NCBI GenBank assembly: GCA_041749475.1
Contig: JBGTBD010000067.1
Coordinates: 1-64,000, forward strand
Source: JBGTBD01 sp041749475
GTDB taxonomy: Bacteria > Pseudomonadota > Alphaproteobacteria > Rickettsiales > UBA998
Reading direction: 5' to 3'
Length of the DNA stretch: 64,000 nucleotides
The translations under genes were made by a program, and so were the position numbers. Positions 52,599 through 61,598 of this stretch are shown here, piece by piece. The notes beneath the pieces were generated by a model, which was not told the origin of the DNA, searched no databases, and saw nothing but the letters and a program-made list of their open reading frames with translations. Positions within the stretch are counted from its first letter, which is position 1, and every line of letters begins with the position of its first letter.

Positions 52599-54449
52599 CT
52601 ATCCCTGCGCCGCAAGTGCCATTTCTTCCAATTCCAGCCAGCGAATCTCCGCGGCATCCAGTTCTTTCTGCGCCTCCCCATACCGCCGCATGGCTTTGTC
52701 GAACGCTTCCGGGTCACGCGTATAAAGTTCCGCGTCATCCATTAACAATCTCAACTGCTCCAGCTCCTCATCCAGCGCCGCGATTTTATTCGGCATCTGT
52801 TCCAGCTCATGCTTGTACTTATACGAAAGCTTGCTGACCGGGGCAGGGGAGGGCGCGGCCTCCGCGGCCTTCGGTGGCGCTAGGGGACTCGACTTGGGTG
52901 GCGTCACAGGCTTATTTTTGGCCGTCACATAATCGGTGTATCCACCCAGATACCCCTCCACCACCGCATTCCCCTCGAACGCAATCACCTCCGTCACCGT
53001 ACGGTCAAGAAAGTCGCGGTCATGGCTGACGAGCAGCAGCGTGCCTTTGTATTCGGACAGCACTTCCTGCAGCATATCGAGCGTATCCATATCAAGGTCG
53101 TTCGTCGGCTCGTCAAGGATCAGCACGTTCCCTGGATTAGTCAGCAACTTCGCCAGCATCAACCGGTTCTGCTGCCCTCCCGATAACGTCGCCACTTTGT
53201 CGCGCGCGATTTTCGGGTCGAACAGAAAGTCCTTCAGATATGCACACACATGCTTCGATTTTTCTTCTTCCCCCGCTTGCAATAACACCCGGTCGCCCCC
53301 TTGCGGACAGAGCGTTTCCCACAGCGTTTTATTCGGGTCAAGCTGCACCCGGTTCTGGTCGAAATAGGAAATGGCGATGGATTTTCCCAGCAGCACACTC
53401 CCTTTATCCGCCTCCATCTCCTTCACCAGAAGCTTCAGGAAGGTCGATTTCCCAGAGCCATTCTTGCCGATAACGCCGATACGGTCCCCGCGCATGATAC
53501 GCAGGTTGAAATCCTTGAGGATGGGAATAGACGTGCCGTTACGGTCGAATGATTTGCTCACTCCACGGAATTCCGCCACGCGCTTGGACGCCTGCACCGG
53601 CGTCATCGGGTCAAGTTCGATGGTGGCGATGCGTTGGCGGTAGGCCGCTTTGTCGTTGCGCAATTTCTCGCGCATCCGTTCCAGTTCGCGCATCCGCCGT
53701 TGGTTCCGTTTCCGCCGTCCGGTGACGCCCCCTTGCGTCCAGTCAATCTCTGCCATCATCTTGCGCTGCAAATTATGCAGTTCGCGTGCTTCCTGCTCGA
53801 CCACCTGTTCCATCCAGTTGTCAAAATTCGCATACCCGAATGGACAGGTCTTCACCGCACCCCGGTCGATCCAGAACACCTTACGCGAGATGGTGGTAAG
53901 AAATGCCCGGTCATGGCTGACGCAGACGACCGCGCCTTTATACTGCGACAGGAATTGCTCCAGCCATTCGATGGCGCCTAGGTCAAGATGATTCGTGGGC
54001 TCGTCAAGCAACAGAATATCTGGCTCCGACACTAATGCGCGCGCCAATGCCGCCCGCCGCAACTGCCCGCCGGAAAGCGTCTTCATGATCGCATCCGGGT
54101 CGATATCGAGCGGCGCGATGACGATATCCGCCTGGTAATGCCGCTCTTCCGTGCGCTGTAATTCGGTCAGGCCGGACATCACAAACTGCTTCACCGTCTC
54201 TTCCGGATTGAATTCCACTTTCTGCGCAAGGTAGCCGATACTCAACCCCGGATAGACGAACCGTGTTCCCTTATCGAGCTCCAGCTCCTCCGTGATCAGC
54301 CGCATCAATGTCGTTTTCCCCGCACCGTTTTTACCCACGAGACAGATCTTATCGTTCTCAACGATATGCAGGTTCAGCTCCTCGAACAGCGGTTTTCCGC
54401 CGAAGGAGAGTGAGACGTCTTCCAGTGTAAGCAATACGCGGGGTGGCAT
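52599..54449 (-). CDS. uup: ABC-F family ATPase, Uup-like
   Basis: A 616-residue soluble protein with two ABC domains and no membrane part. Walker A loops are GKNGAGKT (near residue 40) and GKNGSGKS (near 340); signatures LSGGQLRRAALARAL and LSGGQQNRLMLAKLL, with DEPTNHLD and DEPTNDLD. The linker is basic. The C-terminal end carries an Ala/Pro-rich spacer and a coiled-coil domain (ELEQMPNKIAALDEELEQL) typical of Uup, which acts on ribosomes or branched DNA intermediates. The start is ATG 54449; GTG 54458 is three codons earlier. Confidence 0.88.
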   Translation of the reverse strand: MPPRVLLTLEDVSLSFGGKPLFEELNLHIVENDKICLVGKNGAGKTTLMRLITEELELDKGTRFVYPGLSIGYLAQKVEFNPEETVKQFVMSGLTELQRTEERHYQADIVIAPLDIDPDAIMKTLSGGQLRRAALARALVSEPDILLLDEPTNHLDLGAIEWLEQFLSQYKGAVVCVSHDRAFLTTISRKVFWIDRGAVKTCPFGYANFDNWMEQVVEQEARELHNLQRKMMAEIDWTQGGVTGRRKRNQRRMRELERMREKLRNDKAAYRQRIATIELDPMTPVQASKRVAEFRGVSKSFDRNGTSIPILKDFNLRIMRGDRIGVIGKNGSGKSTFLKLLVKEMEADKGSVLLGKSIAISYFDQNRVQLDPNKTLWETLCPQGGDRVLLQAGEEEKSKHVCAYLKDFLFDPKIARDKVATLSGGQQNRLMLAKLLTNPGNVLILDEPTNDLDMDTLDMLQEVLSEYKGTLLLVSHDRDFLDRTVTEVIAFEGNAVVEGYLGGYTDYVTAKNKPVTPPKSSPLAPPKAAEAAPSPAPVSKLSYKYKHELEQMPNKIAALDEELEQLRLLMDDAELYTRDPEAFDKAMRRYGEAQKELDAAEIRWLELEEMALAAQG

Positions 54450-54575
54450 AGGCGGCACTCTTGTTGATTTTAAGGCGTCCTTGCAAGAAAAATGTATGCT
54501 TGCGACGGGCTTTCATGCTCCATATAGGTTTCTTAGGCGGGGCAGTCTATCTTCCAAAATCATACAGGGGTTTAT

Positions 54576-55022
54576 ATGTCATTGTACGATAACAATAAAA
54601 AAGACTTCTTCACCCGCTTCTCGCAAAAAGCCGCCAAATATACTGGGTCGGTCTATTCCTTTGTCATAGCATTAGGTATCATTGTCATCTGGGGGGTAAC
54701 GGGACCGTTGTTCGGCTTCTCCGACACGTGGCAACTCGTCATCAATACGGGCACGACCATTATCACTTTCCTGATGGTCTTCCTGATCCAGAATACCCAG
54801 AACCGCGATACCAAGGCGATACAGTTGAAGCTCGACGAAATCATCCGCGTGACCGATGGCCATAATGTTCTCATGGATCTGGAGGAACTCAGCGAACACG
54901 AACTCGACATCATCCGCCGGAAATACGAAGACCTCGCCGAGAAAGCGCGTGCACATATCCGTGCAAAGGAGAAAGATACCGATAATCCCGATATTCTGCT
55001 CGACGGCGATGACAAGCACTAA
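54576..55022 (+). CDS. low-affinity iron permease family membrane protein
   Basis: A 148-residue protein with two helices (about residues 25-45 and 56-73) and a charged C-terminal half. The sequence FTRFSQKAAKYTGSVYSFVIALGIIVIWGVTGP and WQLVINTGTTIITFLMVFLIQNTQNRD is the recognised low-affinity iron permease (PF04120) pattern. The name comes from similarity to yeast Fet4, but iron transport by such short bacterial proteins is not established. It is monocistronic, divergent from the ABC-F gene, with no Fur-like site seen nearby. Confidence 0.82.
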   Translation: MSLYDNNKKDFFTRFSQKAAKYTGSVYSFVIALGIIVIWGVTGPLFGFSDTWQLVINTGTTIITFLMVFLIQNTQNRDTKAIQLKLDEIIRVTDGHNVLMDLEELSEHELDIIRRKYEDLAEKARAHIRAKEKDTDNPDILLDGDDKH

Positions 55023-55087
55023 TGCGGAGCATTTGACGCCGCGCCTCACCTCACGTACAACTAAAGCCTACTCACAAGGTGTTCCCG

Positions 55088-55606
55088 ATGCCCACTTCTC
55101 CTGACCTCCGCAGCTTCGTAACCGACGTCCCCGATTTTCCAAAACCGGGTATCATGTTCCGTGACATTTCGCCCGTCCTTCGCAATCATTTCGGCGAGGT
55201 CATCCGTCAAATGGCGGCCCTTTTTACGGAAGAGGAATGGAGGGGTATCGATTTCGTCGGCGGTATTGAATCGCGCGGTTTCATCCTCGCCGCCGGGCTG
55301 GCCGCGCTACAGAACAAAGGCTTCGTGAAAATCCGCAAGAAAGGCAAACTGCCCGGCCCCGTGGTCGCGCGCAGTTACGGGCTGGAGTATGGCGATGACG
55401 CGCTGGAGATGCAGTATGGGCAAGGCCGCATGCTGGTGGTCGATGACGTGCTTGCCACGGGCGGAACGCTCGCCGCCGCCGCCGACCTCGCGGCTGAGTC
55501 AGGGCATGAGGTCATCGGTTTCGCCTGCCTTATCAATCTGACCTACCTCAACGATTTCTCCTGGCATGGACAGACGCCGCGCACCGTTATCGACTATAAG
55601 GACTGA
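55088..55606 (+). CDS. apt: adenine phosphoribosyltransferase
   Basis: A 172-residue type I phosphoribosyltransferase that converts adenine and PRPP to AMP. It shows VTDVPDFPKPGIMFRDISPVL, FVGGIESRGFILAAGLA, VKIRKKGKLPG and the PRPP loop VDDVLATGGTLAAAADL, the standard Apt order and length. The start is ATG 55088 with AAGGTG upstream; GTG 55079 is in frame. The nucleosidase gene starts one base after its stop, which suggests joint recycling of adenine from methylthioadenosine or S-adenosylhomocysteine. Confidence 0.95.
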   Translation: MPTSPDLRSFVTDVPDFPKPGIMFRDISPVLRNHFGEVIRQMAALFTEEEWRGIDFVGGIESRGFILAAGLAALQNKGFVKIRKKGKLPGPVVARSYGLEYGDDALEMQYGQGRMLVVDDVLATGGTLAAAADLAAESGHEVIGFACLINLTYLNDFSWHGQTPRTVIDYKD

Positions 55607-55607
55607 C

Positions 55608-56174
55608 GTGGCCGCACCATTAATCGTCATGGCGTTGGAAAGCGAAAGTCAGGGCAAGCTGGAAGCGGCCGGGCACGAGGTGCTCTATACCGGCGTCGGC
55701 AAGGTCAACGCGACCTATCATTTGACGCGCGCATTGGCCGAACGCAAGGCCACCCGCCAAGCACCATCCATCGTCATCAATCTCGGCACGGCGGGAAGCC
55801 CGCGCTACCCCTTCGCTTCCATCGTCGCCGCCCACCGCTTCGTCCAGCGCGATATGGACGCAACGGGCATCGGCTTCGCCCCCGGTGAAACGCCGTTCGA
55901 CCCATCCCCCATCATCCTCGAATCGAAACCTTACTTCACGCAACTGCCCTCCGGCATTTGTGGCTCGGGCGATTCCTTCCTGCAAGGCGTATCCCCCATG
56001 CCGTGCGACGTCATCGACATGGAAGCCTATGCCTACGCAAAAGTCTGCCACCTGATGGACGTCCCCTTCGCCTGCGCAAAATTCGTCACCGACGGTGCGG
56101 ACGATGCCGCCCATACTGACTGGACAGAAAACCTCCGCCATGCGGCGGAGGCTTTTGTTACGTTGTTGAAATAG
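55608..56174 (+). CDS. MTA/SAH-nucleosidase-like purine nucleosidase
   Basis: A 188-residue protein of the PNP_UDP_1/MTA-SAH nucleosidase fold: VMALESESQGKLEAAG, TGVGKVNATYHLTRAL, VINLGTAGSPRYPFASIV, VIDMEAYAYAKVCHL and KFVTDGADDAAHTDW. The EAYAYAKV and SDGAD-like TDGADD motifs bind the purine and ribose. The start is GTG 55608 behind AAGGA. At 188 residues it is shorter than the usual 230. Coupling to apt supports release of adenine for salvage. The exact substrate (MTA, SAH, AMP or another) is not certain. Confidence 0.82.
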   Translation: MAAPLIVMALESESQGKLEAAGHEVLYTGVGKVNATYHLTRALAERKATRQAPSIVINLGTAGSPRYPFASIVAAHRFVQRDMDATGIGFAPGETPFDPSPIILESKPYFTQLPSGICGSGDSFLQGVSPMPCDVIDMEAYAYAKVCHLMDVPFACAKFVTDGADDAAHTDWTENLRHAAEAFVTLLK

Positions 56175-56199
56175 AACTAATCGATTACATTATAAATCT

Positions 56200-56271
56200 T
56201 GTCACCCTGAACTTGTTTCAGGGTCCATCTTTATCGGCCCATATGGATGCTGAAACAAGTTCGGCATGACA
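56200..56271. repeat. double-hairpin palindromic element, copy C2 (TGTCACCCTGAAC type)
   Basis: The 72 bp element is nearly identical to copy C1 in both arms, with a different central core and one base change (CAAGTTCGG) in the right arm. It lies between the nucleosidase gene and the convergent 3-hydroxybutyrate dehydrogenase gene. Confidence 0.88.
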
Positions 56272-56291
56272 AAATGAATAGAGAGTAATTG

Positions 56292-57071
56292 CTACTGCGC
56301 CGTCCAACCCCCGTCGATAGGCAGGATGCTTCCGGTCAGGTTCTTCGCCGCGTCCGAACAGAGGAACAGCACGAACTCGCCGATCTCTTCTACAGTGGTG
56401 AATTCATGCGTCGGTTCTGCCGCGAGGAGGATTTTTTCCTTCACGTCCTTCTCGCTCATCTTGCGCGCTTTGGCGGTATCGGCGATCTGGTTCTTCACCA
56501 GCGGCGTCCACACATATCCCGGGCAGATCGCATTAGCGGTAATGCCATGCTCCGCCCCTTCGAGCGCTACAGTTTTCACGAGACCCGCAACGCCATGTTT
56601 AGCGGCGACATACGCCGACTTATAAGGCGACGCGACCAGTGCATGTGCGGAAGCAATGCTGATGATACGTCCCCATTTATTCTTCTTCATGATGGGGAAT
56701 GCTGCGCGGATGGCATGGAACTGCGCGGAAAGATTGATTGCGATGATTGCGTTCCATTTATCGATCGGGAATTCTTCAATAGGCGAGACATGTTGGATGC
56801 CCGCATTATTCACTAAAATATCGACCCTTTTGAATGCTTTTTTCGTTGCCGCGACCATGTCGGCGATTTGCTCTGGTTTGGTCATATCCGCGGGGTGATA
56901 AATAGCTTTAATTTTATATTTTTTTTCGAGATTGGCGCGCTGCTTTTCGATTGATTTGGCGTCGCCAAGCCCGTTCAACGTTACGTTACAACCTGCTTTG
57001 GCGAGCGTTTCGGCTATGGCTTGCCCAATCCCGCTGGTGGAGCCGGTGACGATGGCGGATTTATTTTTCAT
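56292..57071 (-). CDS. bdhA: 3-hydroxybutyrate dehydrogenase
   Basis: A 259-residue short-chain dehydrogenase that interconverts 3-hydroxybutyrate and acetoacetate with NAD, part of poly-3-hydroxybutyrate use. It shows VTGSTSGIGQAIAETLA, NNAGIQHVSPIEEFP, the catalytic Ser in IASAHALVASP and YVAAKHGVAGLVK (YxxxK). The NAICPGYVWTPLVKNQI segment and end GWTAQ match bacterial BdhA closely. The start is ATG 57071 behind TAGGAG. It is monocistronic and divergent from the signalling module. Confidence 0.93.
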   Translation of the reverse strand: MKNKSAIVTGSTSGIGQAIAETLAKAGCNVTLNGLGDAKSIEKQRANLEKKYKIKAIYHPADMTKPEQIADMVAATKKAFKRVDILVNNAGIQHVSPIEEFPIDKWNAIIAINLSAQFHAIRAAFPIMKKNKWGRIISIASAHALVASPYKSAYVAAKHGVAGLVKTVALEGAEHGITANAICPGYVWTPLVKNQIADTAKARKMSEKDVKEKILLAAEPTHEFTTVEEIGEFVLFLCSDAAKNLTGSILPIDGGWTAQ

Positions 57072-57216
57072 AAGTGTTCTCCTACTTGTATTACAACGGG
57101 TTGATACATACCCCAAGGCCAATCAAGAAGATAGCGGAATCGACATATTAACCATCTTGAAAGACATTTATGCGATAGTTGGAAGCTAGTCCATCTAACA
57201 AAAGAGTGCTTTTAGC

Positions 57217-57651
57217 ATGACGTTAAAACCAGATGAAATGAATGTCCTCGTGGTGGATGACCACATGCTGATGCGAAGGCTGGTCAGCCAGCATTTGAAT
57301 ACCTTAGGATTCGGTCATGTCGAGACCGCCATCAACGGACAAGAAGCATTGGACATGATGGAAGCGCGGATGAATGCGGGCAGCAGTAAATTTCATATCG
57401 TATTTCTCGACTGGAGTATGCCCGTGATGGATGGCCTCCGCTTACTCACTCATTGCCGGGCGGATAGCCGATACGATCACGTCGCCTTCGTGATGCTGAC
57501 CGCTGAAAGCGAACAGAGTAATGTGCTGAAAGCACTGCAAGCGGGCGCGACATCCTATATTGTCAAACCCGTCTCGCAGGAAATGCTGGGCCATAAGATC
57601 AAGAACGTACTCCAGTGGCTCGAGACCACAGATAAGGAAGCCGTACATTAA
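57217..57651 (+). CDS. CheY-like single-domain response regulator
   Basis: A 144-residue receiver protein: VLVVDDHMLMRRLV (acidic pocket), phospho-Asp in VFLDWSMPVMDG (near residue 68), VMLTAESE (switch Thr) and YIVKPVSQ (switch Lys). It has no output domain. Its stop overlaps the ATG of the CheX-like gene by one base (TAATG). With the CheX-like and CheA-like genes it forms a three-gene operon and is the obvious phosphoacceptor of that set. Confidence 0.92.
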   Translation: MTLKPDEMNVLVVDDHMLMRRLVSQHLNTLGFGHVETAINGQEALDMMEARMNAGSSKFHIVFLDWSMPVMDGLRLLTHCRADSRYDHVAFVMLTAESEQSNVLKALQAGATSYIVKPVSQEMLGHKIKNVLQWLETTDKEAVH

Positions 57652-58157
57652 TGGGCGATTCCTCAAGTGATTTAAAAGAGAAAGTCACGCGGGTCATTCG
57701 TCATTCCGTCATTGCCACCTTTGACGAATTATTTCATGCCGATGTCACCGCTGAACACCGTAAGAACCAACCTTACGAAACGGGCGAGCTGACCTGCCGC
57801 GTCGATCTGGTGCAGGACGACGCCGTGGCGACGATGCGTTTCAGCTTCGACAAAAAACTTCTCCGTGCCCTCATCATACAATGGTACCCTTCCGAATCGC
57901 TCACCGATGACAGCTATTGTGCCGACGCCGCCTGCGAGATCGCAAACATCATCTGCTCCCGTGTAAAATCCTTCCTCAATACGCAAGGCTTTCACATGTC
58001 CATGCAGATTCCCTATGCCGAGCACCCTGACGCGGTAGCGCTGCCATCGCCGGATACGCTGCACCTTGGATTCCACCTGAGCGAAGAGGATTTCTTCGTC
58101 GATTTCGGAATGCAGGGCATAGGCGCGGGCTTCCACTCTCCAACTCCCCACGGCTGA
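57651..58157 (+). CDS. CheX-like protein, putative CheY phosphatase
   Basis: A 168-residue protein with the CheC/CheX/FliY-type active-site helix DAACEIANIICSRV. It shows Asp92-x3-Glu96-x2-Asn99, then Pro 22 positions later (IPYAEHP). In that family the Glu and Asn speed dephosphorylation of CheY. Family membership is assigned from this motif and overall length, not from an alignment. Its ATG overlaps the receiver gene stop, and the CheA-like gene starts three bases after its TGA. No membrane segment, hence cytoplasmic. Confidence 0.7.
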   Translation: MGDSSSDLKEKVTRVIRHSVIATFDELFHADVTAEHRKNQPYETGELTCRVDLVQDDAVATMRFSFDKKLLRALIIQWYPSESLTDDSYCADAACEIANIICSRVKSFLNTQGFHMSMQIPYAEHPDAVALPSPDTLHLGFHLSEEDFFVDFGMQGIGAGFHSPTPHG

Positions 58158-58159
58158 GG

Positions 58160-59677
58160 ATGGATATCTCCATGGAGACCATGCTGGAAGGCCTCGGTCA
58201 GGGGGTCTTATCCTTCGACCGGCACGGCATCTGTGCGCCCATATTCTCCCGACGCACGCTGGAATTGTTACACACGGACCCCTCCCACAAACCCATCTGG
58301 CAGGTGCTGGGGCTTGATAGCGAACGCGAACGCAATTTCAAATCCTTACTGAACATGCTGTTCACCAACGCTACCGCATTGGGGTTCGAGGATCTGATTG
58401 ATCTGGCCCCAAAAATGTTCGCATACGAAGGGCAGGCCACCGTATCGCTGGTCTACCGTCCCATGCTGGACGCGACGGGAAATCTCTCCCAAGTCCTTGT
58501 CATTGCCACCGACCGCACGCGCGAGCTCGATGCCGAGGAGCGCTTACGCCAAAAGGAGATACGCGCGCTCCGTACCATACGCATCGCCAAAAACCGCAAT
58601 TATTTCGTCGATTTCGTCCAGCAGTTCCGTCGCACTTTTCAGGACGAAGATGGCAACGCCATTTGCTGGATGTCTGAAGAACAGGCGAAACGCGACATCC
58701 ACACTATCAAGGGATTGGCAGGTGTGTTCCAGTTAGTGGAACTGGAGAATGCGTTGAATATTATGGAAGCCGACATCGCCAACCTGACCGATCAGAATTG
58801 CAACCCGACCGATATCCACGCGGTATTTCTCAGGCATGAGGACACTCTCTGGGAAGAATTTAACCAAGCCTATCGCGTGGCGGCGGAAGTGCTGGGTGAT
58901 AAGTTCGAACAAACGGGGCAGAGTGTTTCCCTCTCCACCGTTCAGCTCTATCATTTCGCTGAAAAGCTGAAGATGGTCGCCGCCCACGGCGCTACGCCAG
59001 AGCAGCTCCACCAGAAATTCCTTGAATCACTCGTCGCGATACCTCTCTCGCACCTCCTTTCCGATATGGATATGCAACTGCAGGAATTGGCATCGCGCTT
59101 TGATAAACAATTGCTGCCGACCCGCTTCACGGGAGAGAATCTGGCGTTGCTCCCTGATATATACCAACCACTCTTCTCCACCTTCACCCATCTGGCTCGA
59201 AACATCATCGACCACGGAATCGAAGAACCGAAGATGCGCATCGCCTTTGGCAAACCTAGCGCCGGACAGGTGACTATCCATAGTGAACGGCTGGTGTCCG
59301 ACCCCTCCGGCTGGTTCCGGCTGGTCATCAAGGACGATGGCCGCGGAATCGATACGGACGCGCTTCGCATCAAGCTACGCAAGACCATGAAAAAAGAAGT
59401 TGTATCCAGCCTGACCGACGATCAGGTCGTGCAATATATATTCGAGGATTCCATGTCCACACTGGAGAAAGTCACTGCCCTCTCCGGTCAAGGGGTAGGG
59501 ATGAGCGCGATCAAAGCCGAGGTATTACGGCTCGGCGGCACGATCTGGGTCGAGAATACGGAGGGGGACGGCATCCGCGTCCATATGGATATTCCCATCC
59601 TCTGGCACGCACCGGATGGGCAGCCTCCTGCCGCAAACCCCCTCCCATTCAGCCCATTCACCTGCGATTTAGGCTAA
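58160..59677 (+). CDS. CheA-like kinase: PAS-like, Hpt and HATPase, no CheW domain
   Basis: A 505-residue soluble protein. An N-terminal PAS-like domain (about residues 1-125) starts METMLEGLGQGVLSFDRHG. The Hpt helix RDIHTIKGLAGVFQLVELE has phospho-His181. A helical region leads to a CheA-type ATPase domain: HLARNIIDHGIEEP (N box), KDDGRGID (G1) and GQGVGMSAI (G2). It ends soon after the ATPase domain, so no CheW-like P5 regulatory domain is present, and no P2 domain is seen. It probably senses directly and feeds the CheY-like protein encoded upstream. Confidence 0.82.
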   Translation: MDISMETMLEGLGQGVLSFDRHGICAPIFSRRTLELLHTDPSHKPIWQVLGLDSERERNFKSLLNMLFTNATALGFEDLIDLAPKMFAYEGQATVSLVYRPMLDATGNLSQVLVIATDRTRELDAEERLRQKEIRALRTIRIAKNRNYFVDFVQQFRRTFQDEDGNAICWMSEEQAKRDIHTIKGLAGVFQLVELENALNIMEADIANLTDQNCNPTDIHAVFLRHEDTLWEEFNQAYRVAAEVLGDKFEQTGQSVSLSTVQLYHFAEKLKMVAAHGATPEQLHQKFLESLVAIPLSHLLSDMDMQLQELASRFDKQLLPTRFTGENLALLPDIYQPLFSTFTHLARNIIDHGIEEPKMRIAFGKPSAGQVTIHSERLVSDPSGWFRLVIKDDGRGIDTDALRIKLRKTMKKEVVSSLTDDQVVQYIFEDSMSTLEKVTALSGQGVGMSAIKAEVLRLGGTIWVENTEGDGIRVHMDIPILWHAPDGQPPAANPLPFSPFTCDLG

Positions 59678-59769
59678 AAACCACTGTTTTTCTGCATTTT
59701 TGGTGCAGATTGCGATAGCCAACAGGGGAAAAAATCGCTATATGGGGCGGCCCACGGGAGAGGAATCAT

Positions 59770-61593
59770 ATGAAATCACTACGCAACATCGCGATTATCG
59801 CGCACGTCGATCATGGAAAAACCACGTTGATCGACCAAATGCTACGCCAGAGCGGGACGTTCCGCGCCAATCAGCAAGTCGCTGAGCGCGTCATGGACTC
59901 CAACGATCTGGAGAAAGAGCGCGGCATCACGATTCTCGCGAAATGTACCTCCGTCGTCTGGAAAGACACCAAAATCAACATCATCGACACCCCCGGCCAC
60001 GCTGATTTCGGTGGCGAGGTGGAACGCGTATTGACGATGGTCGATAGCGTCGTCATCCTCGTCGATGCCGCCGAAGGCCCGATGCCGCAGACCAAGTTCG
60101 TCCTGATGAAAGCCTTAGCTCTGGGCCTCCGCCCGATGGTCGTCATCAACAAGGTCGACCGTCCGGACGCGCGCGTCGATGAAGTCCTGAACGAAGTATT
60201 CGACCTCTTCGTGGCGCTTGACGCGACCGAGGAACAGCTCGACTTCCACACCCTCTACGCCTCTGGCCGTAACGGCTGGGCAGTAGAAAAACTGGAAGAC
60301 CCGCGCGAAAACCTCAACTGCCTGTTCGAGCTGATTATCAAGCACGTCCCCACTCCAAAAGTGGAAGAGAACACCCCGTTCGGCATGCTCGTCACCATTC
60401 TCGAAAGCGATAACTTCCTCGGCCGTATCCTCACCGGGAAAGTCTATGGCGGCAACATCAAGGTCAACAGCCAGGTGAAAGTACTGCGCCTCGACGGCAC
60501 GGTCGCCGAGCAAGGCCGCCTCACCAAGCTTCTTGCCTTCCAAGGCATCGAGCGCGTTCCGGTTGAAGAAGCCTCCGCGGGTGACATCGTCGCCATCGCC
60601 GGGCTACAGGAAGCAAGCGTCGCCGATACCATCGGCTCCATCGAGCGCGAGATTCCCATTCAGTCCCAACCCGTCGATCCCCCCACGATGGCGATCACCA
60701 TCAGCGTCAACGATTCTCCGCTCGCGGGAACCGAAGGCAGCAAAGTCACCTCGCGCATGATCCGCGAACGCCTTTACAAGGAAGCCGAAGGCAACGTCGC
60801 CATCCGCGTTAACGAGAGTGATAGCAAAGACGCATTCGAAGTCGGTGGCCGTGGCGAATTGCAGCTCGGCGTCCTCATCGAGACCATGCGCCGCGAAGGC
60901 TTCGAGCTTTCCGTCTCCCGTCCGCGCGTTCTTCTGAAGAAGGACGAGAACGGCCAGATGATCGAGCCGATCGAGGAAGTCCAGGTCGATGTCGATGAAG
61001 AATATAGCGGTGTCGTGGTTGAAAAACTCTCCAAGCGTAAAGGCGAGTTGACCGAGATGCGTCCTTCCGGAGGCGGCAAGTTGCGCCTGAAATTCCTGAT
61101 GCCATCGCGTGGCCTTATCGGTTATCAGGGTGAGTTCATGACTGACACGCGCGGTACGGGCGTCCTCAGCCATATCTACCACTCCTACGCTCCCTACAAA
61201 GGCGAGATCGCCGGACGTCACAACGGCGTGCTGATCTCCAACTGCACAGGCGTCGCGGTAGCCTATGCGCTCTGGAACCTCGAAGAACGCGGTTTCCTCT
61301 TCATCCCGCCGTCGGTGAAGATCTATGAAGGGATGCTGATCGGCCAGCACAGCCGGGATAACGACCTCGAAGTCAACCCGCTGAAAGGCAAGCAGCTCAC
61401 CAACATTCGTACCACGAGCAAGGACGAGGCCGTTCGCCTCACCCCGCCGCGGGAGATGACGCTGGAACAGGCCATCGCTTACATCAATGACGATGAGTTG
61501 GTAGAAGTGACCCCGAAATCCATCCGCTTGCGCAAGCGCATCCTCGACCCCAACGAGCGCAAACGCGCATCACGGGCTGCGGACGTTGCGTAA
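59770..61593 (+). CDS. typA: ribosome-associated translational GTPase TypA/BipA
   Basis: A 607-residue GTPase of full family length. It shows G1 AHVDHGKTTLIDQML, G2 region GITILAKCTS, G3 DTPGHADFGGEVERVL, G4 NKVDRPDAR and G5 near TLYASGRNGWA. EF-G-like domains III-V and the BipA C-terminal domain follow, with RPSGGGKLRLKFLMPSRGLIGYQGEF. It binds ribosomes and supports growth under stress and cold. AGAGG precedes the ATG. It is monocistronic and converges on dgkA with a 5 bp gap. Confidence 0.96.
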   Translation: MKSLRNIAIIAHVDHGKTTLIDQMLRQSGTFRANQQVAERVMDSNDLEKERGITILAKCTSVVWKDTKINIIDTPGHADFGGEVERVLTMVDSVVILVDAAEGPMPQTKFVLMKALALGLRPMVVINKVDRPDARVDEVLNEVFDLFVALDATEEQLDFHTLYASGRNGWAVEKLEDPRENLNCLFELIIKHVPTPKVEENTPFGMLVTILESDNFLGRILTGKVYGGNIKVNSQVKVLRLDGTVAEQGRLTKLLAFQGIERVPVEEASAGDIVAIAGLQEASVADTIGSIEREIPIQSQPVDPPTMAITISVNDSPLAGTEGSKVTSRMIRERLYKEAEGNVAIRVNESDSKDAFEVGGRGELQLGVLIETMRREGFELSVSRPRVLLKKDENGQMIEPIEEVQVDVDEEYSGVVVEKLSKRKGELTEMRPSGGGKLRLKFLMPSRGLIGYQGEFMTDTRGTGVLSHIYHSYAPYKGEIAGRHNGVLISNCTGVAVAYALWNLEERGFLFIPPSVKIYEGMLIGQHSRDNDLEVNPLKGKQLTNIRTTSKDEAVRLTPPREMTLEQAIAYINDDELVEVTPKSIRLRKRILDPNERKRASRAADVA

Positions 61594-61598
61594 ATAGG

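Noticed and set aside
60604..61350. 248-residue open frame antisense to typA
   Set aside because: Shadow of the conserved BipA gene; no domain, ribosome site or conservation signal.
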